Shown here: in pieces, positions 26,744 to 35,436 of the stretch | Position numbering within the stretch: position 1 is the stretch's first letter | How the letters are laid out: each line of letters begins with the position of its first letter | DNA from: M55B112 sp040903745 | GTDB lineage: Bacteria; Bacteroidota; Bacteroidia; Bacteroidales; GCA-2748055 | Length of the DNA: 64,000 bases | Reading direction: 5' to 3' | NCBI GenBank assembly: GCA_040903745.1 | Contig: JBBDUV010000063.1 | Coordinates: forward strand, 59,720 to 123,719 | Program-made: the position numbers and the translations under genes | Notes under the pieces: generated by a model | What the model was told of the DNA's origin: nothing | Database searches by the model: none | The model's input: the letters and a program-made list of their open reading frames with translations, nothing else

Positions 26744-28471
26744 TTAATTTTTGAGGAAACCTGACTGAAAATCTTCCCAGACCTCCGGTCCGAAATTCTT
26801 CAGAACCCCTTCCTGTACTTCACCACCGTCCTGCAGAACTACAGCATGTTCTGATTTAGGTTGTAAAACTTCGGCGAGAAAATCCTTTAGCCTGATAAAC
26901 TCATACCTGATCCAATCCCTGTACTTTTGTCCGGTCATATAGGCAGTAAACTCCTCCCTCCAGTTTGTGGGCTCTACCAGATACACCCAACCTTTAGCAA
27001 ATGGTTCGGTATTGATCAGTGATGCGTTTGTCAACAGTTTACCATTTTGCTCCCTGACAATACCGGTAACAGGAGATTTTACCTCGAGTCGTTTCCCGTT
27101 TTGTATAATCGCAAAGACAGTTTCTCCCTTTTTCACCTTTTCTCCCGGACTTTTCATATCCACTTTGGTAATGGCACCTGTTATCTTTTGAAGAAAACAG
27201 TCAAGCCCGACCCTGATCCTGCCATCCTTCTCCATAAAGGTCCAGGTATGTGAACGGTCGAAGAAATATCCCCCGGGAACCTCTGAGGATTCGGCAACAA
27301 ACGTTGTAGATTTCACCATGCTTCCCTGCTCTGGTAAAGGCTCCCTGCTGTTAAAAACACGTAGAACAAGGTATACAATGATTGCTCCTGCAAGAAGAGC
27401 CAGTATGACAAGCAGTAGCGGTGAGGCTAAATTCGGAGCAATATCAGGCTCACTGGCAGTAACCGGCGCAGCATCCAGGTTAGCAAGGATCACATCTCTT
27501 TCGCGCTCCATCAGTGGCGCATAACCATTGGCAGCAATCAGCTCCTGTCCCCTGCCCAACATCCAGCTAACCAGTTCCATTCCGGTTGCGGTTCCAGTTC
27601 CGGTTGCGGTTCCGGTTCCGGTTGCGGTTGCGGTTCCAGTTCCGGTTGCGGCTGATGCTTCAAGAGAGGTAACCGCAAAGATTCTGCTATAAAGTGTACC
27701 CGAATATTTACCGATCCAGACACCCCTGGCAAGTTCATCTACGCTTCCATAGATCTCTTCAAAGTGGTCCACCTTCCCGTTGTTATTCAAATCGACCGGA
27801 ATCATAAGCACACCGGGGGAAGATTTGGTGCGCTCCATCTCCAACAACTGGGTAAGCGTACAGAATCCAACCGCATTCAATTCACTTTTTACCTTGTCAA
27901 CAACATCTTCACAACTGCCCAGTATGGTACCTTGGATGGATGCTTCACCGGAATTTGTAAAATCTGACAGATAAGAATTAAAGGATGGGTCAGAAATCCG
28001 GTAAGCTGTTACCGGTACATTACTGTTGTTGTGCAATACAGATCCCCATGTTGTAGATTCTCCAGGTGCATAAAGCGATGCAAACTCAACAGGAGAAATT
28101 CCCTGTTTCATGATCTCATCCCGGTACCTGTTTCCGGGATTCATCACCGGAACATACACCTCTCTGCCAATCACACTGACCTTTGTTGTCCGCGGATCAA
28201 CACCTTTCATGTAACTTTTGGTAAGAAATGCAATATGACCCGGCTTTCCGATCCATTCTCCCAGTTCAGCCTCATAAGCCTCAACCGATACGATCATGCC
28301 TTCGTTCTCCAACATAAAGGCATCAGCACACTCTTTTACAACAGGGAAAAGATCAGGACTGCACCTGACCTGTATAGCCTCCGAAGAAGACCCCTCCGGT
28401 AACATGGCCCCAGCAAAAGCTTCTCCTGCAAACAGAGCCAATGAACAAATAAGAACTGCTAAATTTTTCAT
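26744..28471 (-). CDS. Periplasmic PstS-like protein fused to a GcvH-like domain
   Basis: 575 residues from ATG 28471, chosen because a signal peptide follows at once (MKNLAVLICSLALFAGEAFA); the frame is open 69 nt further up. A substrate-binding fold of PstS type spans about 30-330, with an EF-hand-like DLNNNGKVDHFEE loop and a low-complexity Ala/Thr/Gly insert. A membrane helix follows (LLLVILALLAGAIIVYLVL), then an H-protein-like domain (RSHTWTFMEKDG, KSPVTGIVREQN) and the tail VVLQDGGE...EVWEDFQ. The lipoyl-lysine position is Gly, with Lys next to it. It is the first gene of the redox operon; its function is unknown. Confidence 0.85.
   Translation of the reverse strand: MKNLAVLICSLALFAGEAFAGAMLPEGSSSEAIQVRCSPDLFPVVKECADAFMLENEGMIVSVEAYEAELGEWIGKPGHIAFLTKSYMKGVDPRTTKVSVIGREVYVPVMNPGNRYRDEIMKQGISPVEFASLYAPGESTTWGSVLHNNSNVPVTAYRISDPSFNSYLSDFTNSGEASIQGTILGSCEDVVDKVKSELNAVGFCTLTQLLEMERTKSSPGVLMIPVDLNNNGKVDHFEEIYGSVDELARGVWIGKYSGTLYSRIFAVTSLEASAATGTGTATATGTGTATGTGTATGMELVSWMLGRGQELIAANGYAPLMERERDVILANLDAAPVTASEPDIAPNLASPLLLVILALLAGAIIVYLVLRVFNSREPLPEQGSMVKSTTFVAESSEVPGGYFFDRSHTWTFMEKDGRIRVGLDCFLQKITGAITKVDMKSPGEKVKKGETVFAIIQNGKRLEVKSPVTGIVREQNGKLLTNASLINTEPFAKGWVYLVEPTNWREEFTAYMTGQKYRDWIRYEFIRLKDFLAEVLQPKSEHAVVLQDGGEVQEGVLKNFGPEVWEDFQSGFLKN
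27583..27654. repeat. Hexanucleotide microsatellite inside the PstS-H fusion gene
   Basis: Twelve consecutive 6-bp units (CGGTTG, CGGTTC, CAGTTC, last one CGGCTG) read in frame as a 24-residue Ala/Thr/Gly stretch. Units of six keep the frame, so copy-number change would alter linker length without breaking the gene. It falls just before ELVSWMLGRG, apparently in a surface loop of the binding domain. Confidence 0.85.
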
Positions 28472-28531
28472 ATTCCAGATTTTTAAAATCGTTCCGTAAT
28501 TCATCATGACCTCAATATTTGCAATGCCAAT

Positions 28532-28547
28532 TACAAACATGATGCCA
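28532..28547 (-). promoter_or_regulatory. Sigma-54-type -24/-12 promoter of the redox operon
   Basis: On the minus strand TGGCATCATGTTTGTA fits the consensus TGGCAC-N5-TTGCA, with GG at -24 and TTG in register; the -12 C is replaced by T. It lies about 60 bp before the chosen start of the fusion gene. A sigma-54 activator is encoded next to the operon. Confidence 0.55.
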
Positions 28548-28614
28548 GATGATATTAAAGTTCTGATTTACTGGTTTTTACGCTATAACGCAATGTCTAT
28601 CAACAGGAGGGCAA

Positions 28615-28633
28615 GTGTTGTATTTTTCAACAC
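28615..28633. promoter_or_regulatory. Upstream activator dyad, copy 1
   Basis: GTGTTG-TATTTTT-CAACAC: perfect 6-bp inverted repeat with a 7-bp AT spacer, centred about 100 bp upstream of the predicted sigma-54 start site. It shares size and sequence with the copies at 28683-28721. Confidence 0.6.
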
Positions 28634-28682
28634 TCGAAAAATATATTTGTTGTTATTATCTGTTTTTCAATATGTTATATTG

Positions 28683-28721
28683 CATGTTGTATTTTACTAC
28701 AGGTGATGTATATTTCAACAC
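28683..28721. promoter_or_regulatory. Upstream activator dyads, copies 2 and 3
   Basis: Copy 2 (28684-28702) reads ATGTTG-TATTTTA-CTACAG and copy 3 (28703-28721) GTGATG-TATATTT-CAACAC. Both keep the 6-7-6 layout of copy 1, and their centres are 19 bp apart. Paired sites for a dimeric NtrC-like activator 150-200 bp upstream fit enhancer-type control. The gene-free stretch 28472-28814 holds only these dyads and the promoter. Confidence 0.55.
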
Positions 28722-28814
28722 CCAGCATTGTATAATATTGATTAGATGATATTTGTATGTTTATAATTTATATATATTGTCGAAAATAGCTTTCGAGTTG
28801 AGCTATTGTAATCT

Positions 28815-29459
28815 TTAATCTCCCCCATATCCGAGGTCATAGATCTCACGAATCTCCTTTAATTTCTCTTCAAAATCAATTTTCAGGTCGACCAGTTCCC
28901 CGGAGTTCAGATCGAAAACCCAGCCATGAACCACCGGATAACCATGCCCAAGGAAAGTCCTCTGGACAACGGCTGTTTTGATAATATTGATGCATTGCTC
29001 CTCGACGTTTAACTCCACGAGACGGTCATATTTTCGTTGCTCATCGGTAATGGAGTTTAATTCCTTTCTGTGCAGGCGATACACATCCCTGATACTTCGC
29101 AGCCAGGGGTTGAGGATTCCCTGGTCCTGCGGTTCCATAGCTGCTTTCACACCACCACAACGGTAATGGCCACAAACCACAATATGTTTTACCTTCAACT
29201 GTTTTACAGCATAGTTAATCACCGACATCACATTTAAGTCTGTATTTTGCACCATGTTGGCAATATTGCGGTGGACAAACACATCGCCCGGCTCGGCACC
29301 CATCATCTCCTCAGCGGAGACCCGGCTATCACTGCAGCCGATATACAAGAAATCCGGATTCTGATCCTTCGCCAGTTTCTCAAAAAAATGGTTGTCAGCA
29401 GCCTTTTTTTCTGCCACCCACCTTTTGTTGTTCTCAAATATCTTTTCGTATTCGGTCAT
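28815..29459 (-). CDS. can: Beta-carbonic anhydrase
   Basis: 214 residues. It interconverts CO2 and bicarbonate in the cytoplasm. Zinc ligands Cys42, His98 and Cys101 and the Asp44-Arg46 dyad are in GCSDSRVS and VVCGHYRCGG, so the active site is complete. There is no signal peptide. It lies upstream of the sigma-54 control region on the same strand, but the distance of over 340 bp to the next gene suggests independent expression. Confidence 0.95.
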   Translation of the reverse strand: MTEYEKIFENNKRWVAEKKAADNHFFEKLAKDQNPDFLYIGCSDSRVSAEEMMGAEPGDVFVHRNIANMVQNTDLNVMSVINYAVKQLKVKHIVVCGHYRCGGVKAAMEPQDQGILNPWLRSIRDVYRLHRKELNSITDEQRKYDRLVELNVEEQCINIIKTAVVQRTFLGHGYPVVHGWVFDLNSGELVDLKIDFEEKLKEIREIYDLGYGGD

Positions 29460-29550
29460 AATAAAGCGTAGTTAATGAAACGAAACACTCTTACATCGAA
29501 TTTCAACGGAGGCGGTTCTGCCAGACGGATAGACACCCTTTGTTGAAATC

Positions 29551-29692
29551 GTTAAAATGTCTTTGCAAGAAAACGCCAACTACTGCGTTATTCTCGTTTT
29601 TGAAGCAGTCATTTACGAAATAGTAAACTCCTTGGCTTCAAAAACTTCGAAAGCCTTGTATTTGACGCTTTCTTATCAAAGACTGAAAATAA
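29551..29692. repeat. Long imperfect inverted repeat (hairpin element)
   Basis: Two halves of about 58 bp pair around a 6-nt centre (GAAATA). Outer ends are GTCTTTG and CAAAGAC; the inner core GTTTTTGAAGC/GCTTCAAAAAC is exact for 11 bp, flanked by TTTAC/GTAAA. The size and shape suit a miniature inverted-repeat element or a structured RNA. A 46-codon frame across it is probably incidental. The rest of the gap 29460-29949 shows only a TAAATTTG box at 29919-29926 that could serve the next gene. Confidence 0.7.
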
Positions 29693-29949
29693 CTTAGTTT
29701 TCTTTCTGACACTAAATACCGTTTGAAATATAGTGAGAATATTTTTATATCTAACATTTGTTCGACATACGGCACATTCCGAAAGGATCCCATGCGCATC
29801 AAATACTGAGTAGACACCCAGCCTTACCCGATTGTTCTAAAATGGCCCTCATAAAAGCAATGATAGAAATTTTCAGCGGTTTAACCCAATAACTGATCCC
29901 CTCCATCCAATTTTTCATTAAATTTGGTCTGAAACATAAAATTTACACC

Positions 29950-32900
29950 ATGAAAAAGGTCATCCACATCCTCACCATCACCCTCGCCCTGCTCCTGATC
30001 CTGCTTATCACCCTCCCCTTCCTTTTCAAATCGAAAATCGAGGGTCTCGTGAAACAGGAGATCAACAAACAGGTCGAAGCCACAGTCAACTGGTCGAAAT
30101 TCAGCCTCACCTTCTTCCGCGGCTTCCCCGACCTCAGCGTGAACCTGCACGAACTATCTGTTGTTGGAAAAGAGACCTTCGAAGGCGACACCCTCCTCTC
30201 CCTCAACCGGTTCGAGCTCAGGGTGAGCCCCTTCACCGCCCTCAAAAAGAAGATCATCGTAAAATCGATCCTCCTCAACCAACCGCTGATCAACGCCATC
30301 GTTCTGGCCGACGGATCGGCCAATTACGATATCGTGCCTCCGGCGGAGGAAGAAGATGTTTTAGCTGAACGCCCGGTGGCGCAGCAGTCGCCCGAAAGCC
30401 AGGCAGCAGCGGCGGCTGACAAGGCAGCGAAAAAGGCTGATGAGGCGTCAGATCAAGCTGATGAGGCAGCAGGTCAGGCTGGTGCCACAGCCGGTAGTTC
30501 CATGGGCATCTCCCTGAAGTTGTTTGCCATAAAAAATGGCAAAATACTTTACGACGACCACTCATCCAACATCGCAGCCTCCGTTGGTAACTTCAACCTG
30601 GAGGTGCGGGGCGATTTATCCATGGAGCAGACCGACATCGACCTTGAGATGGCGGTGCACGATATAACCGCCTACTCTGATGGTATACGGTACATGAGAA
30701 ACGGAAAACTCGGGATGGAGATGACCGCTGCAGCGGATATGGTCAACAGCATCTACACCCTGAAAAAGAATGAGATCAGGATCAACGGACTGGTTCTTGG
30801 CGCTGAAGGGACAGTGGCCATGCCGGCCGACGGATCGATCCTGCCCGATATCAGGTTCTTCACCCGGGAGACCTCCTTCCGGACGCTGCTATCTATGGTA
30901 CCGGCCATCTACCTGTCAGATTTCGAAAGCCTGGAAACCTCCGGCTCCCTCGCCCTTGAAGGGACTGTCAAAGGTATGATGAAGGACTCCATCCTGCCCG
31001 ATGTAACACTGAACCTGTCGGTAAAAGACGGCTTCTTCTCCTATCCCGACCTGCCGAAGGATGTATCGGATGTGCAGATCGCCCTGCAGGTGAACTACTT
31101 CGGCTCAGATATGGACGCCACTACCGTTAGCCTCGACCGGTTCCACCTTCTCCTGGGAGGCAACCCGTTTAACATCGACATGCAGGTTGCCACCCCCTTC
31201 AGCGATATGCATGTGGCGGGGATGGTGAAAGGGATGATCGATTTTGCCACCCTGAAGGATGTCGTACCCATGAAAGATCTCAACCTGTCGGGCCGGCTCA
31301 ATGCTGACCTGCAATGGGATACGCGGATGTCGTACATCGAGAAGGAGCAGTATGAGCAGGTGGATCTCGACGGACGGCTAACGATCGAAGAAGTGATGGT
31401 CGAGGCGCCCGAACTCCCTGTCCCGGTGCAGTTGAAGAAGATGTCGATGATCTTCACCCCCCGGTTTGTGAACCTGGAGACGATCGATCTGCTGCTGGGG
31501 GCGTCCGACCTGCATATGGACGGACGGTTAACCAACTTTGTACCCTATGTGTTTGAGGGGAAAACAGTGGCAGGAACATTGAATGTGTCTTCAAGTATGC
31601 TGGATGCCAATGAATTTCTGGAAGAGGAAGCCGCAAATAATGGAACGGATCAACCTGACGGTGCCCTGACTGATCCGGGGACCGGTGCCGGTGAACCACC
31701 CTCTGAAGAGCGTTCCCCCGGTACAGAAATGGCTTCAGCAGAAAGTGGGAACGGTGGGGCTGCAGAAGATGAAGAATTATTGGTACCAGCCGACTCCCTC
31801 GCGGTGCCACCGGCGATGAAAATACCGGAAAACATCAATTTTGATATGACCCTCAACCTGAAGAAATTGTTGTACGATAACATCGTGGTGGAGAATATGT
31901 CAGGAAAGGTGGCGGTGAAGGATGGGGTTGCCCACCTGGCTGGACTCGAAATGAATGTGCTGAAGGGGAAGGTGTCGGTTGATGGTGAAGTAGACACCCG
32001 GGAGGAATTTACCCGGGCCGATGTGAAGATGAACCTGACCGGCATCGATATTCCCACTTCGTATGAGACATTCATGACCATCAAAACGCTCGCACCTGTA
32101 GCGCAATACTGCCAGGGGACCGCCAATGTGGTGATGGACCTCACAACACTCCTGGATGCATCGATGAACCCGCTGTATGAGTCGATCGATGCCAATGGTC
32201 ACCTCTATACCCGCAACCTGAAGGTGGAGCAGCCGGCATCGCTCGAAAAACTCAGTAGCATGCTGAAAAATGAGAAGCTGAAAAACCTGGAGCTCGACAG
32301 GGCCGATATCAGATTTGCCATCCGCGACGGTCGGGTGATCGTGGAGCCGTTCGACATGAACTTCGAGAATTCGAAGATCGTTGCATCCGGATCGCATGGG
32401 ATCGACCAGACGATGGACTACCTGCTGGATATGAATATCGCTAAAAGTGATATGGGCGGTGCCGCCAATGAGATGATGAACAGTGTGACCGCCCTGGCAG
32501 CCGGGGCAGGATTTTCCGTACCACAGTCTGACTATATCAAGGTGAGGGCCAATATCACCGGTACCTTTAAGGATCCCCGGGTAAGCACCGATTTGAGGGG
32601 GAACCTGACCGGCGGAGAGGGAACAGTGAGGGAGGTTGTGAAGGAGGCTGTGAAGGAGAAGGTTACCCAAGAGGTCGAGCGGGTGAAGGATGAAGTGAAA
32701 CAGGAGGTGCAGGAGGAGGCGACCGCAAGGGCTGCTGAGTTGATCGAAAATGCAGAGGCTGAGAAGGCCCGGCTGGCGGGGGAGGCCCGGCAGGCGGGCG
32801 ACAAGCTGGTGGCAGAAGCCGAAAAGAAGGGTGAACAGCTGATCAGGGAGGCCGGAAACAACCCGCTCAAACAGATCGCGGCGAAGAAGGCGGCCGAAGA

Positions 32901-33006
32901 GCTGGTGAAGCAGGCAGAGAGGCAGTCGGCCAGGCTCATCAAAGAGGCTGAAACCAAAGGCGATGCAATCGTTGAGAGGGCCAGGGAGGAGGCAGCAAGA
33001 CTTTGA
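29950..33006 (+). CDS. AsmA-like protein with coiled-coil C-terminal tail
   Basis: 1018 residues. An N-terminal membrane anchor (ILTITLALLLILLITLPFLF) is followed by AsmA-type sequence (KFSLTFFRGFPDLSVNLHEL, later the AsmA C-terminal region near 700-880). AsmA-family proteins are periplasm-spanning and are linked to lipid transport between membranes. An Ala/Asp/Lys-rich insert lies at about 150-180 and a second acidic linker near 555-620. From about 895 on, some 120 residues of Lys/Glu/Ala/Arg heptad-like sequence form a coiled coil, unusual for the family. The GC content is high. Confidence 0.85.
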   Translation: MKKVIHILTITLALLLILLITLPFLFKSKIEGLVKQEINKQVEATVNWSKFSLTFFRGFPDLSVNLHELSVVGKETFEGDTLLSLNRFELRVSPFTALKKKIIVKSILLNQPLINAIVLADGSANYDIVPPAEEEDVLAERPVAQQSPESQAAAAADKAAKKADEASDQADEAAGQAGATAGSSMGISLKLFAIKNGKILYDDHSSNIAASVGNFNLEVRGDLSMEQTDIDLEMAVHDITAYSDGIRYMRNGKLGMEMTAAADMVNSIYTLKKNEIRINGLVLGAEGTVAMPADGSILPDIRFFTRETSFRTLLSMVPAIYLSDFESLETSGSLALEGTVKGMMKDSILPDVTLNLSVKDGFFSYPDLPKDVSDVQIALQVNYFGSDMDATTVSLDRFHLLLGGNPFNIDMQVATPFSDMHVAGMVKGMIDFATLKDVVPMKDLNLSGRLNADLQWDTRMSYIEKEQYEQVDLDGRLTIEEVMVEAPELPVPVQLKKMSMIFTPRFVNLETIDLLLGASDLHMDGRLTNFVPYVFEGKTVAGTLNVSSSMLDANEFLEEEAANNGTDQPDGALTDPGTGAGEPPSEERSPGTEMASAESGNGGAAEDEELLVPADSLAVPPAMKIPENINFDMTLNLKKLLYDNIVVENMSGKVAVKDGVAHLAGLEMNVLKGKVSVDGEVDTREEFTRADVKMNLTGIDIPTSYETFMTIKTLAPVAQYCQGTANVVMDLTTLLDASMNPLYESIDANGHLYTRNLKVEQPASLEKLSSMLKNEKLKNLELDRADIRFAIRDGRVIVEPFDMNFENSKIVASGSHGIDQTMDYLLDMNIAKSDMGGAANEMMNSVTALAAGAGFSVPQSDYIKVRANITGTFKDPRVSTDLRGNLTGGEGTVREVVKEAVKEKVTQEVERVKDEVKQEVQEEATARAAELIENAEAEKARLAGEARQAGDKLVAEAEKKGEQLIREAGNNPLKQIAAKKAAEELVKQAERQSARLIKEAETKGDAIVERAREEAARL

Positions 33007-33093
33007 TCCTTTTGTCGTTACAATAAAAGAATCAAAGAATTTGGTCTGAAGTTGCTGTTGAGAACCGGCAACCCCAGCAGGGGGATGAAATTC

Positions 33094-33115
33094 ATGATAT
33101 TATTGATAATATCAT
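33094..33115. promoter_or_regulatory. Perfect 22-bp palindrome upstream of a membrane protein gene
   Basis: ATGATATTAT and ATAATATCAT are exact inverted arms with a 2-nt centre, ending 17 bp before the ATG at 33133. A binding site near the start codon or an mRNA hairpin masking it are both possible. A separate hairpin, CTTTGATCCTTTT/AAAAGAATCAAAG at 33001-33037, covers the stop of the AsmA-like gene and may end its transcript. Confidence 0.5.
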
Positions 33116-33132
33116 ACTATTGATATCGTATT

Positions 33133-33831
33133 ATGAGAAAGTTCTACAATAAAATATTTATAGTCACCCTCTTCGCCATCGCCATGGCACTGCTCGAAAG
33201 CGTTGTGGTGATCTACCTGCGGGAGATATTGTACCCCGATGGATTTCGCTTTCCCCTGGCACCGATCCATCCGCATTTGATCCTAACAGAGATACTGAGA
33301 GAAGCGGCAACACTGGCGATGCTGGTCTGTATAGGCCTGCTCGCCGGAAAACGGTTCAGCGAAAAATTTGCATGGTTTATCTACAGCTTTGCGGTATGGG
33401 ATATCTTCTACTACATTTTCCTGTGGTTCCTTCTCGGATGGCCGGAGTCGCTCATGACCTGGGATGTGCTGTTCCTGATTCCCGCTACATGGACCGGCCC
33501 GGTGATCACGCCGCTAATTCTCACCATGGTGATGATCCTGCTGTCCTGGTTCATTCTTACAGCTTCGGAGAAAGGCAAAGATACAAGGATAGAACGTATC
33601 GAATGGCTGGGACTGTTGGTGGGTTCGGGAATTGCCGTGGCCGCCTTTATGACCGACTACCTGAAACATATGCTGAAGACGTTTGCGCCGGGTGAACTGC
33701 TGCGAACCAGCGATCCCCGGGTAATGGAAATGGCGCAGCAGTATGTTCCGGATAGTTTTCCATGGCTGCTGTTCGCAGCAGGAATAGTGGTGCTCCTTGC
33801 TCCGGTGATACGTTTCAGGTCCAGGGTATAA
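33133..33831 (+). CDS. Polytopic membrane protein, hypothetical
   Basis: 232 residues, about seven hydrophobic segments, with little outside the membrane. Charged pairs interrupt some helices (for example DIFYY and MTDYLKHM). I do not recognise a family. A palindrome sits directly before its start. The 195 bp after it, up to the wzi stop, hold nothing distinctive. Confidence 0.75.
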   Translation: MRKFYNKIFIVTLFAIAMALLESVVVIYLREILYPDGFRFPLAPIHPHLILTEILREAATLAMLVCIGLLAGKRFSEKFAWFIYSFAVWDIFYYIFLWFLLGWPESLMTWDVLFLIPATWTGPVITPLILTMVMILLSWFILTASEKGKDTRIERIEWLGLLVGSGIAVAAFMTDYLKHMLKTFAPGELLRTSDPRVMEMAQQYVPDSFPWLLFAAGIVVLLAPVIRFRSRV

Positions 33832-34026
33832 CCTTTTTGTATACTATACGTTACAATATAGAGTATAGCCATGTAAAACGACCGGACTGATCAATAAAAA
33901 AAAGAGAATTCGCCGTTAATACTGCTTCCTGCCTGGCATTCGGAGTAGCCGAAGAAGGCACCCGTAACTGGCAAAGACCAACTTCATGGCCATTCGGAAC
34001 TGCGTTGCAGTGTAGTTCTGGAGTCA

Positions 34027-35433
34027 TCATTGATCAAATGGCCTGAAGGTCCTTCTGAAGAGAAGGTTGACCCCGAGGTTGTTGCCGTACATCTTACCAA
34101 TATCAGCCGCCAGCATGATGTTCAGGTCTATCCCCTTCCATATAGCCGGCAGGGTGGTCTCAAGGTACCAGCTGAATTGGTTTTTCTGAGGAATAAAACG
34201 ATCTTTATATGTTCCCTTGTTGATGCTGTATGTAAAAAAGGTGCGGTAATTCAACCCTTGAACCACTCCTCCCAATCCAAGGTGGTACCCTTTGACCCGG
34301 GTGTTAATCATACCTGTATCATTTTCATCGTTATAAACCGGCGAAGTGATCAGTGGCGTGCCTAAAGTCATGCCCATATAGGACCATCCGCTTCTATAAA
34401 TACCATGGTTAAAATAGTTGTCATTCCCTTTTAGTTTAATGGTATCTGTCAGGTCATGTACAGGCCCCGACTGCCAGGTAGTTTGGATATACTCCACCAC
34501 CACATGATTCACAAGCCGCTCCTTGCCATGTATTCGTATAACCAACCCTTTCACCCCATCCTCATAGAACAGCTTGGACATCCCTGAATTATCCTCAAAA
34601 ATCGTCTGGAAATAGAATCCGGTCGAGAATTTCTCCCACATGTAATCGATCCGGTAGTTCCTGGCGCCGAGGTGGTTTCCGAGAGAATTAATGATCTCAG
34701 CGGTATCGACAGTCCCTGTTGCCCCCGACTGTGCCAGGAAAATCCGTTGATAGGCATCGAGGTCGGACGGCAGCTCACCAAACCGTTCAGTAGGAGAAAC
34801 CCCACCCCAGTGAGCAAAGTGGATCAGGCCCAGGGAGACGTTCAGCCGGGAATCGCCTCCGAAACGTATATGGGCATGTTTCTGATGCAGGTAGACATTT
34901 TCAACATACCGATCCTTCTCAAACCAGCCATGTGCCAGTGATCCATTCACCTCCAAATACCCCTTCGTGAATGGCACATCTACATATCCGGGCGTAGCGA
35001 GTACAAGTTTGGGCATTGGCCTGGCATTGGCGGACCAGACCGAGCCGCCTGTTGAAAGGGTGCTGTCCTGGTTTCCAATCACCTCCTCCTTCCGCCCGGC
35101 CCAAAAAGTGAGCAGGGGTGTTTTAAGCGCGGCATACCCCTGGTGAATTGAAAAACCACCGTCTTGGGCCCCCGGGTAATAGCATTCCAGGCCATAATCA
35201 AAGCGTAAAAAAGAGTCGGAGCTGTCAGCCGCTTCTATACGGAATCCGGCCACCCCTCCGAAGGGATTCAGGGAATATTTTCCATACTGATTTGAATGAT
35301 TCCAAAAGGGTCTGTTTTCGCCTGTTCCGGCAGATCCACCTCCATACAATTCAATTACCGGGGGTGAAATCTGACCTGCACAAAGGGTAGAGATAAACAG
35401 AAAAAAAGATATGGGGAAAGCAACCGTCTTCAA
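34027..35433 (-). CDS. wzi: Capsule assembly Wzi-family outer-membrane protein
   Basis: 468 residues with a signal peptide (cut near CAGQIS). Wzi is a beta-barrel that anchors capsule polysaccharide at the cell surface. Family features include GRKEEVIGNQDSTLSTGGS early, the ARPMPKLVLATPGYVDVPFT block and FHQKHAH-like LHQKHAHIRFGG. The gene lies 3 bp after a glycosyltransferase on the same strand, at one end of the polysaccharide locus. Confidence 0.88.
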   Translation of the reverse strand: MKTVAFPISFFLFISTLCAGQISPPVIELYGGGSAGTGENRPFWNHSNQYGKYSLNPFGGVAGFRIEAADSSDSFLRFDYGLECYYPGAQDGGFSIHQGYAALKTPLLTFWAGRKEEVIGNQDSTLSTGGSVWSANARPMPKLVLATPGYVDVPFTKGYLEVNGSLAHGWFEKDRYVENVYLHQKHAHIRFGGDSRLNVSLGLIHFAHWGGVSPTERFGELPSDLDAYQRIFLAQSGATGTVDTAEIINSLGNHLGARNYRIDYMWEKFSTGFYFQTIFEDNSGMSKLFYEDGVKGLVIRIHGKERLVNHVVVEYIQTTWQSGPVHDLTDTIKLKGNDNYFNHGIYRSGWSYMGMTLGTPLITSPVYNDENDTGMINTRVKGYHLGLGGVVQGLNYRTFFTYSINKGTYKDRFIPQKNQFSWYLETTLPAIWKGIDLNIMLAADIGKMYGNNLGVNLLFRRTFRPFDQ

Positions 35434-35436
35434 ACC

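Noticed and set aside
26744..28471. Phosphate transport (PstS) role
   Set aside because: No pstABC or phoU genes; the binding domain is fused to a membrane helix and an H-like domain.
29559..29699. 46-codon gene inside the long hairpin
   Set aside because: The whole frame lies within an inverted repeat, which explains its sequence; no family.
31650..32957. Long minus-strand frames opposite the AsmA-like gene
   Set aside because: Caused by high GC and lack of stops on the antisense strand; translations are Ser/His-rich without domains.
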